Assembly (NCBI RefSeq): GCF_014839805.1
Contig: NC_051116.1
Coordinates: 4,259,556-4,323,555, forward strand
From: Manduca sexta
Taxonomy: Eukaryota > Arthropoda > Insecta > Lepidoptera > Sphingidae
Direction of reading: 5' to 3'
Length of the DNA stretch: 64,000 nucleotides
In this document: one piece after another, positions 49,101 through 61,100 of the stretch
How positions within the stretch are numbered: position 1 is the stretch's first letter
Layout of the letters: each line of letters starts with the position of its first letter
Notes under the pieces: generated by a model
Seen by the model: only the letters and a program-made list of their open reading frames with translations
The model's database searches: none
What the model was told of the DNA's origin: nothing
Made by a program: the position numbers and the translations under genes

Positions 49101-52100
49101 GTAGTTCCTGAGATTAGCGCGTTCAAACAAACAAACTCTTCAGCTGTATATAGTAAAAAGTATCCTATGTCCGTCTCCTGGTCCTAAGTAACCTCCCCAC
49201 CCATTTTCAGCCAAATCGCTTCATCCGTTCTTGAGTTATAAATAGTGTAACTAACACGACTTTCTTTTATATATAGATTATTGTAATATCTGCTTGCGCG
49301 CACCAAGTAGCTATTCCGTCTATAATTTGATAACACCTTATGAACATGCAACAGTCTTTTATATAGTTAAAACGCGGAGCCTTGGTGATAGGGGCGAGCC
49401 TATTGCCACATTGGGCTCATATTCCAGACTCTGAGTTGATACTGAGTAAAAGAACCCAATATTATTTTGTCTGTGGGATTAAACCCTAAACCTCAACACT
49501 GCATTTGTACAATAACACTTCTAAGTCACCGAGGAATTAACAAAAAACAAAGACATTAATAAATAAATGAAGAATAAATAAACGCGTATTATAATTGAAA
49601 CTCTAAATGAATATTAAAGCATCAAACGACTTCTTAGAATTTTCTAGACTCAAATGTATAGCGCGCACAATTTTCTAGAAATTCTTTGTATCCATTTGCT
49701 TTATAACTTTCATATTTTGCATTTCTGGGAAGGATGTTGCTAACTAATACTTCAGTGGAAACAAGAATATGCTTTTCAAGTTTTGTATTCAGTTTATGTA
49801 GAATATATTTATAAAATATCAGTCGTGTATTATATACTCTCTCACTGTTGGGCCTTTACTATTGAGAGGGATTAGGGCTTAGTCCACCACGGTGGCCTAG
49901 TGCTGATTGGTAGACTTCACAAACCTTCAATATTCTTAGCCTAGCCTTGAGGTCCTGGGTTCAAATCTGGGTCGAGCAAACTAATATTTGGGTTTTTCTG
50001 CTCAGTATTAGCTCGGAGTCTGGAATTTTTGCCCGATATAGCGGTAGGCTCGCCCCCTATCACATCATGGGACGGAACACACTTGGCGAAAAGTGGGTGC
50101 CCTTGTTGCGCCTCTGCATACCCCTTCAAAATAAATGCGTGATTTTGTGTGTTAGCTTAAAGATATATAAATATTAAGACCAAATCCAATTTGAAAATGT
50201 TTATTAATTGTTATACTTTGATAGTAGTTCAGTATTTAAGATATAGCTTTTGTTTCAGGAGATTATTCACTAGACATAAAAGACTTGACGTTAGAAGATG
50301 ATGGAAAATACCAGTGCCAAGTCAGCTCAGGGTTAAACGGTAAGTAATTTCAGTACATTCAAAACAATTCAATGTTGAATATGAAAAAAATATATGGATT
50401 AGAAAAATGATTTCAATTTCCTCTTAATAATAATTTGATGTTTGGAACGTTATCTAGACGACAATTAGCAATTTTGAGTAAAGTGATCTAAAGTTTTGTT
50501 TTAAATAAGAAAATTTATAACAATAAAATTGTTTACTTACATAAATAATGTCTAATGATATTAAAATAGTTCTAGATATACAAAACATATAAATAAAAGA
50601 ACACCGAAAATTCTGTCAATTCCAAAGATGTGCATAACTTATTTCAGGTATATTTGTCGCTTAGACATGTTCTCAAGCTTCGAATATGTAGATTTACGTA
50701 TGCCAATCTCTATGTAAGGTATAAAAATAATTCTTTTTGTAATCCATTGAAATCAATAACATTTTAAATTTAATTTGCTTGGGAAATATTCATAAATTTA
50801 CTACTTTCAACAAAACGGTTGTGTTGTATCTCTAATACAAGAAAGTCGCTTAGCAACAAGAGTAGTTAATATAAATGAAATTTGGAAATTGACTATAACT
50901 TTTGCCGTTACCATTAATCATTTGTAACCTTCAAGCCATATGTATGCACTAAATATTTTTACTCAGATCTGCCAAGAATTTTAAACAAACAATTTAATTA
51001 AGCTTGATGAATTATTAATGTGCGGAGAATTATTCATGACCTTCATTGCTTACCCTAGCCCCAGTTTATTATCTGTCATGTTTTTCCCATTTCCCACACT
51101 AGTTTCGTCCATATTGAAACCAAAACATTAAATACCTACCCCCTTATTCATTGATTTTATTTATCTAAGGACGGAGTTTTTTAAAAAATAATATATCAAT
51201 AAAAAACATTAATTACATTTAACATTATAGGAACTGCTTATTCAAATTTGAAAAATACATAATTTGAGTATAAATGACTTAAGAATAATACACATTTCTG
51301 GAAATGGTGAGACTATAATCAAAATTCACTTCTTTAATAAAAAAAATTGTATCCAGGAGAACCAGCCATCCGTTCCCGGTATGCCCAGGTGACGGTGCTG
51401 GTCGCCCCCGATCCTCCCAGGATTATACAGGGTGCGTTTATAGACGCCACAGAGAACCAACCTATCGATATAGAATGCGAGTCGGTTGGCGGGAAACCGG
51501 CTGCCGAGGTAAGTTTTGGCGGGAATATTTATAACCATTATATCGCACTCTTAATAAAATAATGACCCATTCCATAATTGCCAATTTGTGGGAATTGTCA
51601 AACAACCTATTTCTGTTTACGACCTTTTAGATTTTTCCCTTTTTTTCATGCTATAGGTTTCATTGTTTACCTATCTATAATAAGCTCAATTTTATAGCAA
51701 CTTAAAAAAAATGTAGCAAATAAAAATTAGTTTTCCGACGAATGGCACAAATGAACAATTTTGAAATAGGTCATTATTATATTAAGAGCGCGTTAATTTT
51801 TAAGACATATCAAATCAGCTTCATTGGCCTTGGTCTCCCCCGTGACTATGAAGGCTGCAAAGTTTTGGAAACGTCGAGAGAAAATTATAATATAACTAGC
51901 TTTTGCTCGCGGCTTCGCCCGCGTGAAGGTGTTTTCCAGGATAAAATTCCACTGTTTGATAAAAGTCTTGCTACATATTTTCCCGGTACTTATAGGTTCA
52001 AACTAATTTTATCCCCAATCTATAATTTCAGTTCAATCAGTCGAAAATCTAAGAACATTTATACAAACTTTCATCCCCTATTTTATCCCCTTAAGGGTAG

Positions 52101-55100
52101 AATTTATCAAAATCCTTTCTTAGGGGATGCCTACGTCATAGTAGCTTTATGCATGTAAAGTCTTAGCCCGATCCGTCCAATGGTTTGGGCTGTTCCTTGA
52201 TATATCACTGTCAGTCACCTTTGAGTTATATATTATATTAACAACTGAAGTTAGCTAAAATTGAGTTTCTCGAAGCCGACCACTATTTATGTACTATGTA
52301 TTTTGAGACTATGCAATTTTGTCGCGTTGGCGATTCACTTTCACTTTTGTTGAGTTTCAGAACGCGATATTAGATCCTCCAACGCGCACGCGAATTTGAA
52401 CTTTATGCAGCGGTAATAAATTACAAATTGACTCTCCATTTTATTTAGAAAACGTTTGTATGGGAAATAGAAAAATGCTGTTTTGAGGATTTTCCCGGCA
52501 ATTATTCGAATTTTTCTCACCTTTTAAATCTTCCCTAGACCTCCACGAATAATTCAAGACCAAGATAAGATAAATCCGTTCAGCCGTTCTCGAGTTTTAG
52601 CGAGACTAACGAACAGCAATTCATTTTTATATATATAGATAAAATCGCGATAAAATCTGAAAAATAATTTTATTTCAATGGTTTACTTTTGTTTAATTTC
52701 CTGTATATTATAATTACTATAGGTAGGTATTTCATAACAGTTTCTGTAATAAGTTTCAAAATATTTTTTATATTCTCCTACCCACCATATACTTTGAGAA
52801 TAAAAAACAAATATTTTTCTTACCTCTATATTTCATTACGAAAATACATTCTTGACAGTAAAAAACAAATTTCCCATGTTACAAAAAAGTTTTGCATTAT
52901 TTATTTATTTAATAAAATTAAGACGCAAAAGAGATTACAATCAAATTATAGCAAATTCTAAACTATACTAGCATAAAACTATAAAAACATTATTATAGGT
53001 ATCAAGAATTTTTGGAATATTCCTCACTATCAGAATATATTTGGATATTTATACATTTTATTTCCTACAGATAACTTGGTTGGATGGCAACCAGCAAGTA
53101 ATAAAGAAACACGTGAAGAGCAAAGTGGAGTTGCTAGAGGATGGACAGAGATTCAAAACGAGGTAAATGAAAAAAATAATTGAAAAAACCTTTATTTAAA
53201 AATAAGAAAAGTACAAAAAAAATACCAGTGGTTCTCAAATTAGGCTGAGCCTGTGTCTTCAGAAACCAAAATAAGGAGTTGGAACTCTTCCCTTCTTTAT
53301 TTGTGATTAATTATTATGCTTTTGAAGTATGGAGCGGTATCTCTCTTTGGGTAAAACGTAGTTTTTGTTAGTATGAAAAAATATTGAAATTTTCTATTAA
53401 AATATTAAGAAAGAAAGAAATATTTTATTTGGTTTTAGTAACATAATATAAAAAAACAAAACAAATAATAAGAACGAAATCAAAACTATGTTAATACAAG
53501 AGAAATCAAAAAAAATCAAAGAAACAAACCAAAACGGATCCAGCTCAGTTTTATGTTACAGCGTGAACTGAAGCACTGATTCTTAGCTGAACCCAATACA
53601 GATTCCGTCTCGTAATAAATAACGAGAAGAAGAGTTTAGAATTGCATTTAATTTGGTTTACATGAAACTTAACATATTTGATTCACTTCTTTAACCTTTG
53701 AGAATGATAATAGGTCTAATATTATGTTCCAAACTTCGCCTAATATTTATACAGATAATCGCATTTGTCATGAACCCCACAGATCGGTGCTGCGGTTAAC
53801 CCCACGCAAGGAGGACCACAATCAGTCAATAACCTGTCAGGCGCAGAACACAGCCGACCGGGCGCATCGGATGGCCACTGTGCATATTGAGGTACATTTT
53901 CTTTATTGCTTTGAATGACGAGACGAGCTTGCCGTTCGCCTGATGGTAAGCGATACGCCTATAAACAGTAGAAACACCATCCAACACCTTTAATTACCAT
54001 ATTGTTTGGTGTTCCACTGCGCTCGCCATCCTGAGACGTGAGATATTAAGTCTTATTATGTCCAGTAGCTACGCTGGCTACAATGTCCTTCAAACTGGAA
54101 CATAATATTGATTACACACTGCTGTTTGGCGGTAGAAATAGACATAGCGGTGGTACCTACCCAGGCGGACTCCCACATATGAGAGACCTGCCACCAGTAT
54201 AAAATTCATAATTTATCCGTATGCGTATGACAAAGCTTAAGATTTTAAAGCAATTAAATTTCTAATCTAATCGGTGGCTTTAGCGTGATACGAGAGCATT
54301 TAATATTTCTATTGATATAGATGAAAAGAGAATGTAATCTCTTTAATAAAATGATTGCTGGCACATACACAAACCAATTTATAGATATAATTATAAATTT
54401 TATAAATAAATTTCAAGTGTTTACTCAAATGTTTACTTATGACACGGCAGCATGGTCTCTGACCTTAGACTGTTCTCTGTGGAACCAATCAAATAATAGG
54501 GTAGAATTTAGAATGATTTTTATGCTTTGAATTAATTGAACCAATTACAACAAATTGGAATTGGATTGAAAAATAAACATCATATAATGTCACTTCTTTG
54601 GGAACAAAAATTAACACAAGAGTTTTTATTTAAAAAATCAATATTAACAGGTAAAATACGCGCCGAAAGTGAACCTGACGATAAAGACCGGGCTGGTGAA
54701 GAAGCGGATACCAGAAGGCTCGGAGTCGAGGATACAATGTGACGTAGATGCAAACCCGCCTGCACAGGTGTACCGGTGGTACCTCAACAACAACCCAGTT
54801 ATAGGAGATTATGCTAATGAAATGGTAAGGTTGAAGTATGTTTTTAATATAAGTACCATTTTTTTTCGTTTTTTTATGGGCGGGGCAAAGTAACCCCTGA
54901 AGGTAAGTAAGGGTCCAATAGAATGTCGACTGACCAGGGACCCTTCGACAGTCTTAATATAATATTATGAAAGCGAGTTTTTTTTGTTTATTACGCCTCT
55001 CAGTAGAAGTCGTTTATAATCCCTCTCAGTATTAGAAGAGGTCCGTGCCCAACAGTGGGACAATATATAATACAGGGCTGATGATGATGATGATTTATTA

Positions 55101-58100
55101 CGCCTTCACGCCTTTTCTTCTCAAACCGATGATCTTGAATTTTTGCAAACTGTCAAGGGTACTGAAGGACATACTATGGTACCTTTAATTCTGACAATTT
55201 TTTTCTTTCGAGGGATACATTGATTAACAAAATCTACTTCAACTCCCCCCTCCTGTACATGTTATAATGCCTCTCTAGGAGGACGTGGTCAAAGAATGTC
55301 GACTGACGAAAGTTGATTATCCCGTATAGTCGAGAAAATTATGCCGGCCTGTTGGAACCGGATTTACACAGCCTGATCTCGGAACGCGACATGCTGACGT
55401 GAGTTACTATGGCGGATTTGAACACCTTGTTTACGGTGGTCGCTATACTGGCGGATTTAAAATATATCCTATCACCAGTAAAATGCATTAACTTTGAAAA
55501 GCAATGCTCTAAAAGATCGCACAAAGTAAATCCAGTTACTACATTTATTATGAAAACAAATTTTCGTTTGTAAGTGCGTAATAAACGTAAATTACCCAAT
55601 TTAATCGCAGCGGCTGCAGTGTTCCTGAATTTTTCACTAGAGCGCACTGCATCCTTTATGCATGGACATTCGCATGTCCTTCAACGTAATCAACAACATT
55701 AATTTGGATTTTGTCAGCACGTGTGTTACAATTTTGTTTGTTTTAACTGTAGCTGTTCCGAAACTCCGACAAGATTGATGTTGGGAAAATTATTGTTTGT
55801 GGTCTTAGGGACGGCTTGAGGGATAGGATCGAGTCACCATCTGGTCAGTTTAGGAGAGATGGGAAGGGAGGGGTTCTTTGTGTTCTTGTAATTGTTATGA
55901 CAGCAAAAACAATTAGAAGAAATCGGAGATTTACGTGTCAGTAGTGGAAGCGGTTATAATTTTAGGTTTAACAAGTAACTTGAAAATGACTTTGATTGTA
56001 GTGTTTTCCAAGGTCTAAGAACTTTCCTTGTTACTAAGGATTCTTTATTAGTGGTAGGATATTTTTTTGTATTCACGCGGATAGCGACCACTATACACAA
56101 GGTGTTAAAACCCGCTATTATGGCGCACGTAAGTGTATCGCGTTCCGGGATCAGCCTGTGTATATCCGGTTCCAACAGGCCGGCATAATTGTGTCGATTG
56201 CCGAGAATAATCGTCTGTCGTCAGTCGGCATTCTATTGGACCTCAATCCACTTACCATCAGGTGCAGTGGAGTCACTTTAGCGTGAACCTATAACAAAGG
56301 ACCTTTGGTTGTATGAATGCTCAAATAGCTACATCACAATCACAATGTGAAGGTATCATCTAAATAACAAAATCTCAAATCCAAAATGACTGCAGCAAGA
56401 TTCTCTGAGTTACTCAACTAATTGATATCTCTTGTAGATTATATTCAACGTGACCAGGAAACACAACAAGGCTGAAGTTAAATGTGAAGTTAGCAACAAT
56501 GTTGGTACCAGTGAGGCTATTGTCACCTTAGATGTTACTTGTAAGTATGCAATTAGATTGAGACTGCTTCGATGCCGTAGTTGTACTACATACGCGGTAC
56601 GGAAGCGGTCTGAGGTTCTTGTGTTCGAATCTCGTGTCGGGCAAAGTGATATTTGAGTTTACTGCTCAGTATCAGCCCTGAGTCTGAAATGAATGTCAGA
56701 TACGGCGATAGCTTCGCCCCCTATCATATCATGGAACAGAATAATGGCGGTAGAGAGTGGGTGGTAGGCCTCTGCCTACACCTTCGGGTATAAAAGGCGT
56801 GTATGTATATATTTTTTCAACAAAATAACAAGTTTCCGACCTGTAACTAGTTCCACAAAAAGCCCATTTTTTTGTTTTTTCTACGAATAACAAAACTAAT
56901 AAAGAATCACTCCTAAAGTTACTGAACTAAAATATCGAAGCAAATAGTACGCTGAGACTTTAATTAAGCAAATAAGAAATATGCCCAATATTCAAGTCTC
57001 AAGTGTTTGTACAAATGAAATTCCCACAACAGATGACGTCAATAGGAATCGTGATTGAATCACCGCTGAAAAAGCCGAAGTATTTATAGGTAACAATAAT
57101 AAATCAACCTTAGTTTCAACATCGTTAGGTTCGAAATTGATGTGGGTATCCAATAAACTGATTCCGAAAATGATGTGTTAGGCGCCACGCAAACGATTAT
57201 TGCTGCAAAAACACGACACAAAATAACATAAAAAAAACTACAAATATATTGTTGAAGCAATTAAAATAATGTAATTGTGTAAAAAATGTGTGTGTACAGT
57301 GTAACTGCCTCGATGGCATAGTTCTATTGCGGTTCAACTGTTGTGCTGTGGTCTTGGATTCGATTGGGTCGGGCAAAGTGATATAGAGTTTTCTATTCAG
57401 TATCAGCCCAAAATGTGACCGTGTGACCGTTATGACGATAGGCCCACCTATCACATCATGAGATTAAATCCACACCACGGAAAGTGGGTACATCAGTTGC
57501 ACTTTGGCGTAGCACCACGAGAATAAAGGTGAGTGTGTGTGTCTTACAAGAATATTAAATCTCTGCTTAGATTTTCGGTTACATATATTTTACATACATA
57601 ACATCACGCATTTATCTCCGAAGGGGTATGCAGAGGCGCAACTAGGGCACCCACTTTTCGCCAAGTATGTTCCGTCCCATGATGTGATAGGGGGCGAGCC
57701 TATCGCCATACCGGGCACAAATTCCAGACTCCGGGCTGATACTGAGCAGAAAAACCCAAATATCACTTTGCCCGACCCGGGATTCGAACCCAGGACCTCA
57801 GAGCGCTATTGTACCGGACATGCAATACAACAACGCCACCGAGATAGTAACATATATTTTATAAGTGTTATTTTAGGAGACATTAACTTGAACTACCACA
57901 GTAATTATTATCAAGTTCAATTTTAATTCGATATTTAATATTGATATTTCTTGGATATCTAGTTCATTTATAATTCGACCAAACTCTTAGTCATTCTCCA
58001 TCTTTGTTACCTTTTGTCCTATTTTCAATTCGTAAGTCATTTTTATTATTAACTAACGGAAACACCCACATAACGTTAACAATCAAAAATGGTTCGCACT

Positions 58101-61100
58101 TAGATTTAAAACAACTCGCATAAATCAAAGAGCTATCGATGATTTAAACGTAAACATTTTAAGAAAGAACAAAGTGAAACTGGATTTTGCAATTCATCAT
58201 CCGTTGTTTCCCTTGCCTATTGGGTTTCTTGGAATCCATAATAAAAATTCGAAACTGTCTTAAAGTTCTTTAAGCCCCAGAACTGATTTTGATGAAATTA
58301 GGTGCAAAAGTGCATAGGTTGCTTTTTTATGTTTGTTATATGTAGATCAGATTTGACACAGTCGCGAAATGTAACTTACTTCTAAAACTGGAAAAGTCGT
58401 GATGCTATGTTCTCATTTTGTTCAGATCCCCCGAAGTTCAGATCGCGACCAGAGAACGTAGAAGCTGAGATGGGCTCCCGCGTGACCTTGAACTGCGATG
58501 TGGACGGCGAGCCAGCGCCGGCAATACGATGGCTGCTCAGCGAGCCAGGTCGCATCGGGGTAAGTGGCTACCATGCTACCTCTATTACACAGGAAATAAG
58601 GACGCAATTTGGCAGGCTGTCATAATTGATATATGATATAATGATCAGCCCAGGAGTTGTGAAGTTACTTTTGTTCCAGAATATAAAAATGGCTTGGTAA
58701 CGTAGATTGGTGCTGATAGTATATTCTGAATATTTTACTATGCGATTTGTGAAGACGTTCCGATATTACAAGTAAATTGGTAGACAGTTTTGGATGAAAT
58801 TTGGCGCTCAAACAGATCAAATCATTGATTGACGTATAGGAATTATGCTCATCATTCAGAAATACAAAATGCCTTCAATGTTCTTTAAAACGAAATTCAA
58901 TATGCAAACTGATGTTCGATGGTAGTAAAATACAATTCAGTTTATAGTCAGAGGCCCTTATTCCATTTACGGGAGATAATCATATGGATAACTAACGGAT
59001 TTTTTGACTTGACTATATGAGCATGGATAGACTATACAGCACAGCCGTTTTAGAGCAAGCGATACTTCGATAACTAACTATGTAACTCTATATAAAATTT
59101 AATCTGTATGTCTACCCATAAATAAATATATAAATAAGAACATCCTTAATTGCAACAGACGTATATACTCCCCTAAACGAAATAGAGCCCTGGCTATATA
59201 TCATCATCTACCTGTTTCTTTCCACAATACTTTTACAGTTAAACCTTACATAAGATCTGTATACCGTTAATGCAATGTTTAAAGGAAATGGATTTTAATG
59301 AGTTCCTAAGCTATGTGACTGCGCTAGTATAAGAAATAACCGGTGTAAGAAGCAATCGAATATGAACTTAATGGACGTACTATTACTTCGCAAAATGCCA
59401 CTTAAACTTCGATTATACTAGGGTAGCCATACTGTTTTATTTTTACTTTGAATGACGAAACTAGTTTGCTTTTCGTCTGATGGTAGACCATACAACCACG
59501 CATAAATACTAGAAATACTATTCAACACCTTGAATTATGAAGTATTGTTTGGTATTTCACTGCGCTCACCATCCTGAGCAATTTTAACTTAATGACTAAC
59601 GTAAAACATGAGAAAATTCTAGAATCTTTATTGCCCTGGTATGCATACCAATACTAGTTCTAATTTCGGTATCGTGGACTGATCCAGACAAAATATTCTA
59701 AACCGGTGACATCCCAGTTTGTAAATGGCAACCCTAGATTAAGCCGAGGAAACAGTGTTAGTTGATTTTGTAAGTGCATTTGCTCGCTATTTTCTCGGGT
59801 ATTTTGTGTAACGTTCGGTTTAAAAGGTAGTTGAAGATCTTGTAAAATTCTATGATGCTTTTACTCGTGGCTTCGGCTGAAATTTCGATTGATATAATGG
59901 AAAATGCGTATCCTTCCTTGGGATTCACGTTGAAATCTATTTGTATTTTATGCATCTCAATCGCTAGTAAAATAATTTATGCATAAATAATTCTGGATGC
60001 TCATTTTTTATGCTTGCTAATCATTGATCTATGTGGATGAAATTCATTAAGAAGTTAGTCTAAATCCCAATATAGGACATACACATTTTTTTATTATTAG
60101 TAACCAAATTCCATGGGGGGGGACGAACTACGTATCAAATAGCGGAACCTCGACCCCCCTCACCCTATGAGAAACACTTGACCCCCCTACTTGACTTAGA
60201 AATAAAAGCTTATGTGACTCGTTTGGAAAAAAAAACCCAAATTCCATGTCAAAGCCACTAGCAGAAGCTAGTAAAATTCCATAAAATACAATCATCATGG
60301 TTAAGTACACATACTGTTGATGTCTCATTATCTCCCAGTGACCGTCTTTAGCCGAGGTCCGTAACCCGTTACTGGGTTCCCCTCAGGACGCTTAATTGTC
60401 AAGGGTTGCGAGCGTCTAAAGCGCTCACCAAGAAGTCTGGTGTGTTTGTATAAGCCGACCGTTGTTAGGCTAAAAAGTCATGTTAAAAAAAGTGCAATGA
60501 TTTCAAGACAGCCTTATGTGAGCGTGTAATATTCTCCAGCAGGTTAAAGGGAAGAGTTCCAAGCTTGAGCTGCGGCACGTGGATCGGGAGACGGCTGGAC
60601 GGTACATCTGCAAGGCCACCGTGGAAGGATACCCTGAGATCGAAAGCGAAGCCACTGTTTTTATTAAAGGTATGGGAAATCTTAATGGGTGCGAAAGTTT
60701 GTGAAAGATGTTTGGATATTTCTTACAATGGATTTGGATTATTTTTGAAGATTATCAGATGGTGATTTGCAGTAATTTATATATATCAGAAATATATTGG
60801 CAAATAAGCGATAAACCTGTAACGCTAATGCTTCGTGAAGTCTAGCAACTCGCACTAGGCTAGCATGTAGGACTAAAAGCTAAACCCTCTCAGTTATAAA
60901 GAGCCAGGGAACTTTACTCAACAGTGGGACATTATGCAATATTATAATAAACGATAATCTTTTTTAACAGACGCTCCTAAGATACTGTCAAACAGAACTC
61001 AGTTCGGGTCAGAAGGAGAGAGTGCGCGGATAGAGTGTCTCGCTCTGTCTGTGCCAAAACCTGATGATATACGATGGTTCTTCGAAGGAAGGAAGATCAG

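Larger units (their letters stand above)
41907..50258 (+). other. kirre/rst: Long intron splitting Ig1 of kirre/rst
   Basis: 8.35 kb between the two halves of Ig1, from donor GTAGGT to acceptor TTTCAG. No in-frame Ig-like alternative exon is seen. It contains Helitrons, R3, R6, R9, R10, S1 and S2 copies and LINE tails, listed separately. Confidence 0.85.

Noticed and set aside
51742..52158. A 138-codon plus-strand frame, the longest in the window
   Set aside because: It runs across the M8 end, the M5 arm and the Helitron, has no recognisable motif, and is explained by the nested repeats.
53754..53782. Upstream acceptor (TTTATACAG) for the exon at 53783
   Set aside because: Joined to the preceding exon it gives an immediate in-frame TAA; the next AG keeps the family sequence in frame.
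57537..57926. A 129-codon plus-strand frame
   Set aside because: It is the antisense reading of an S1 SINE; the same peptide (AEAQLGHPLFAKYVPSHDVI) appears at the other S1 copies.
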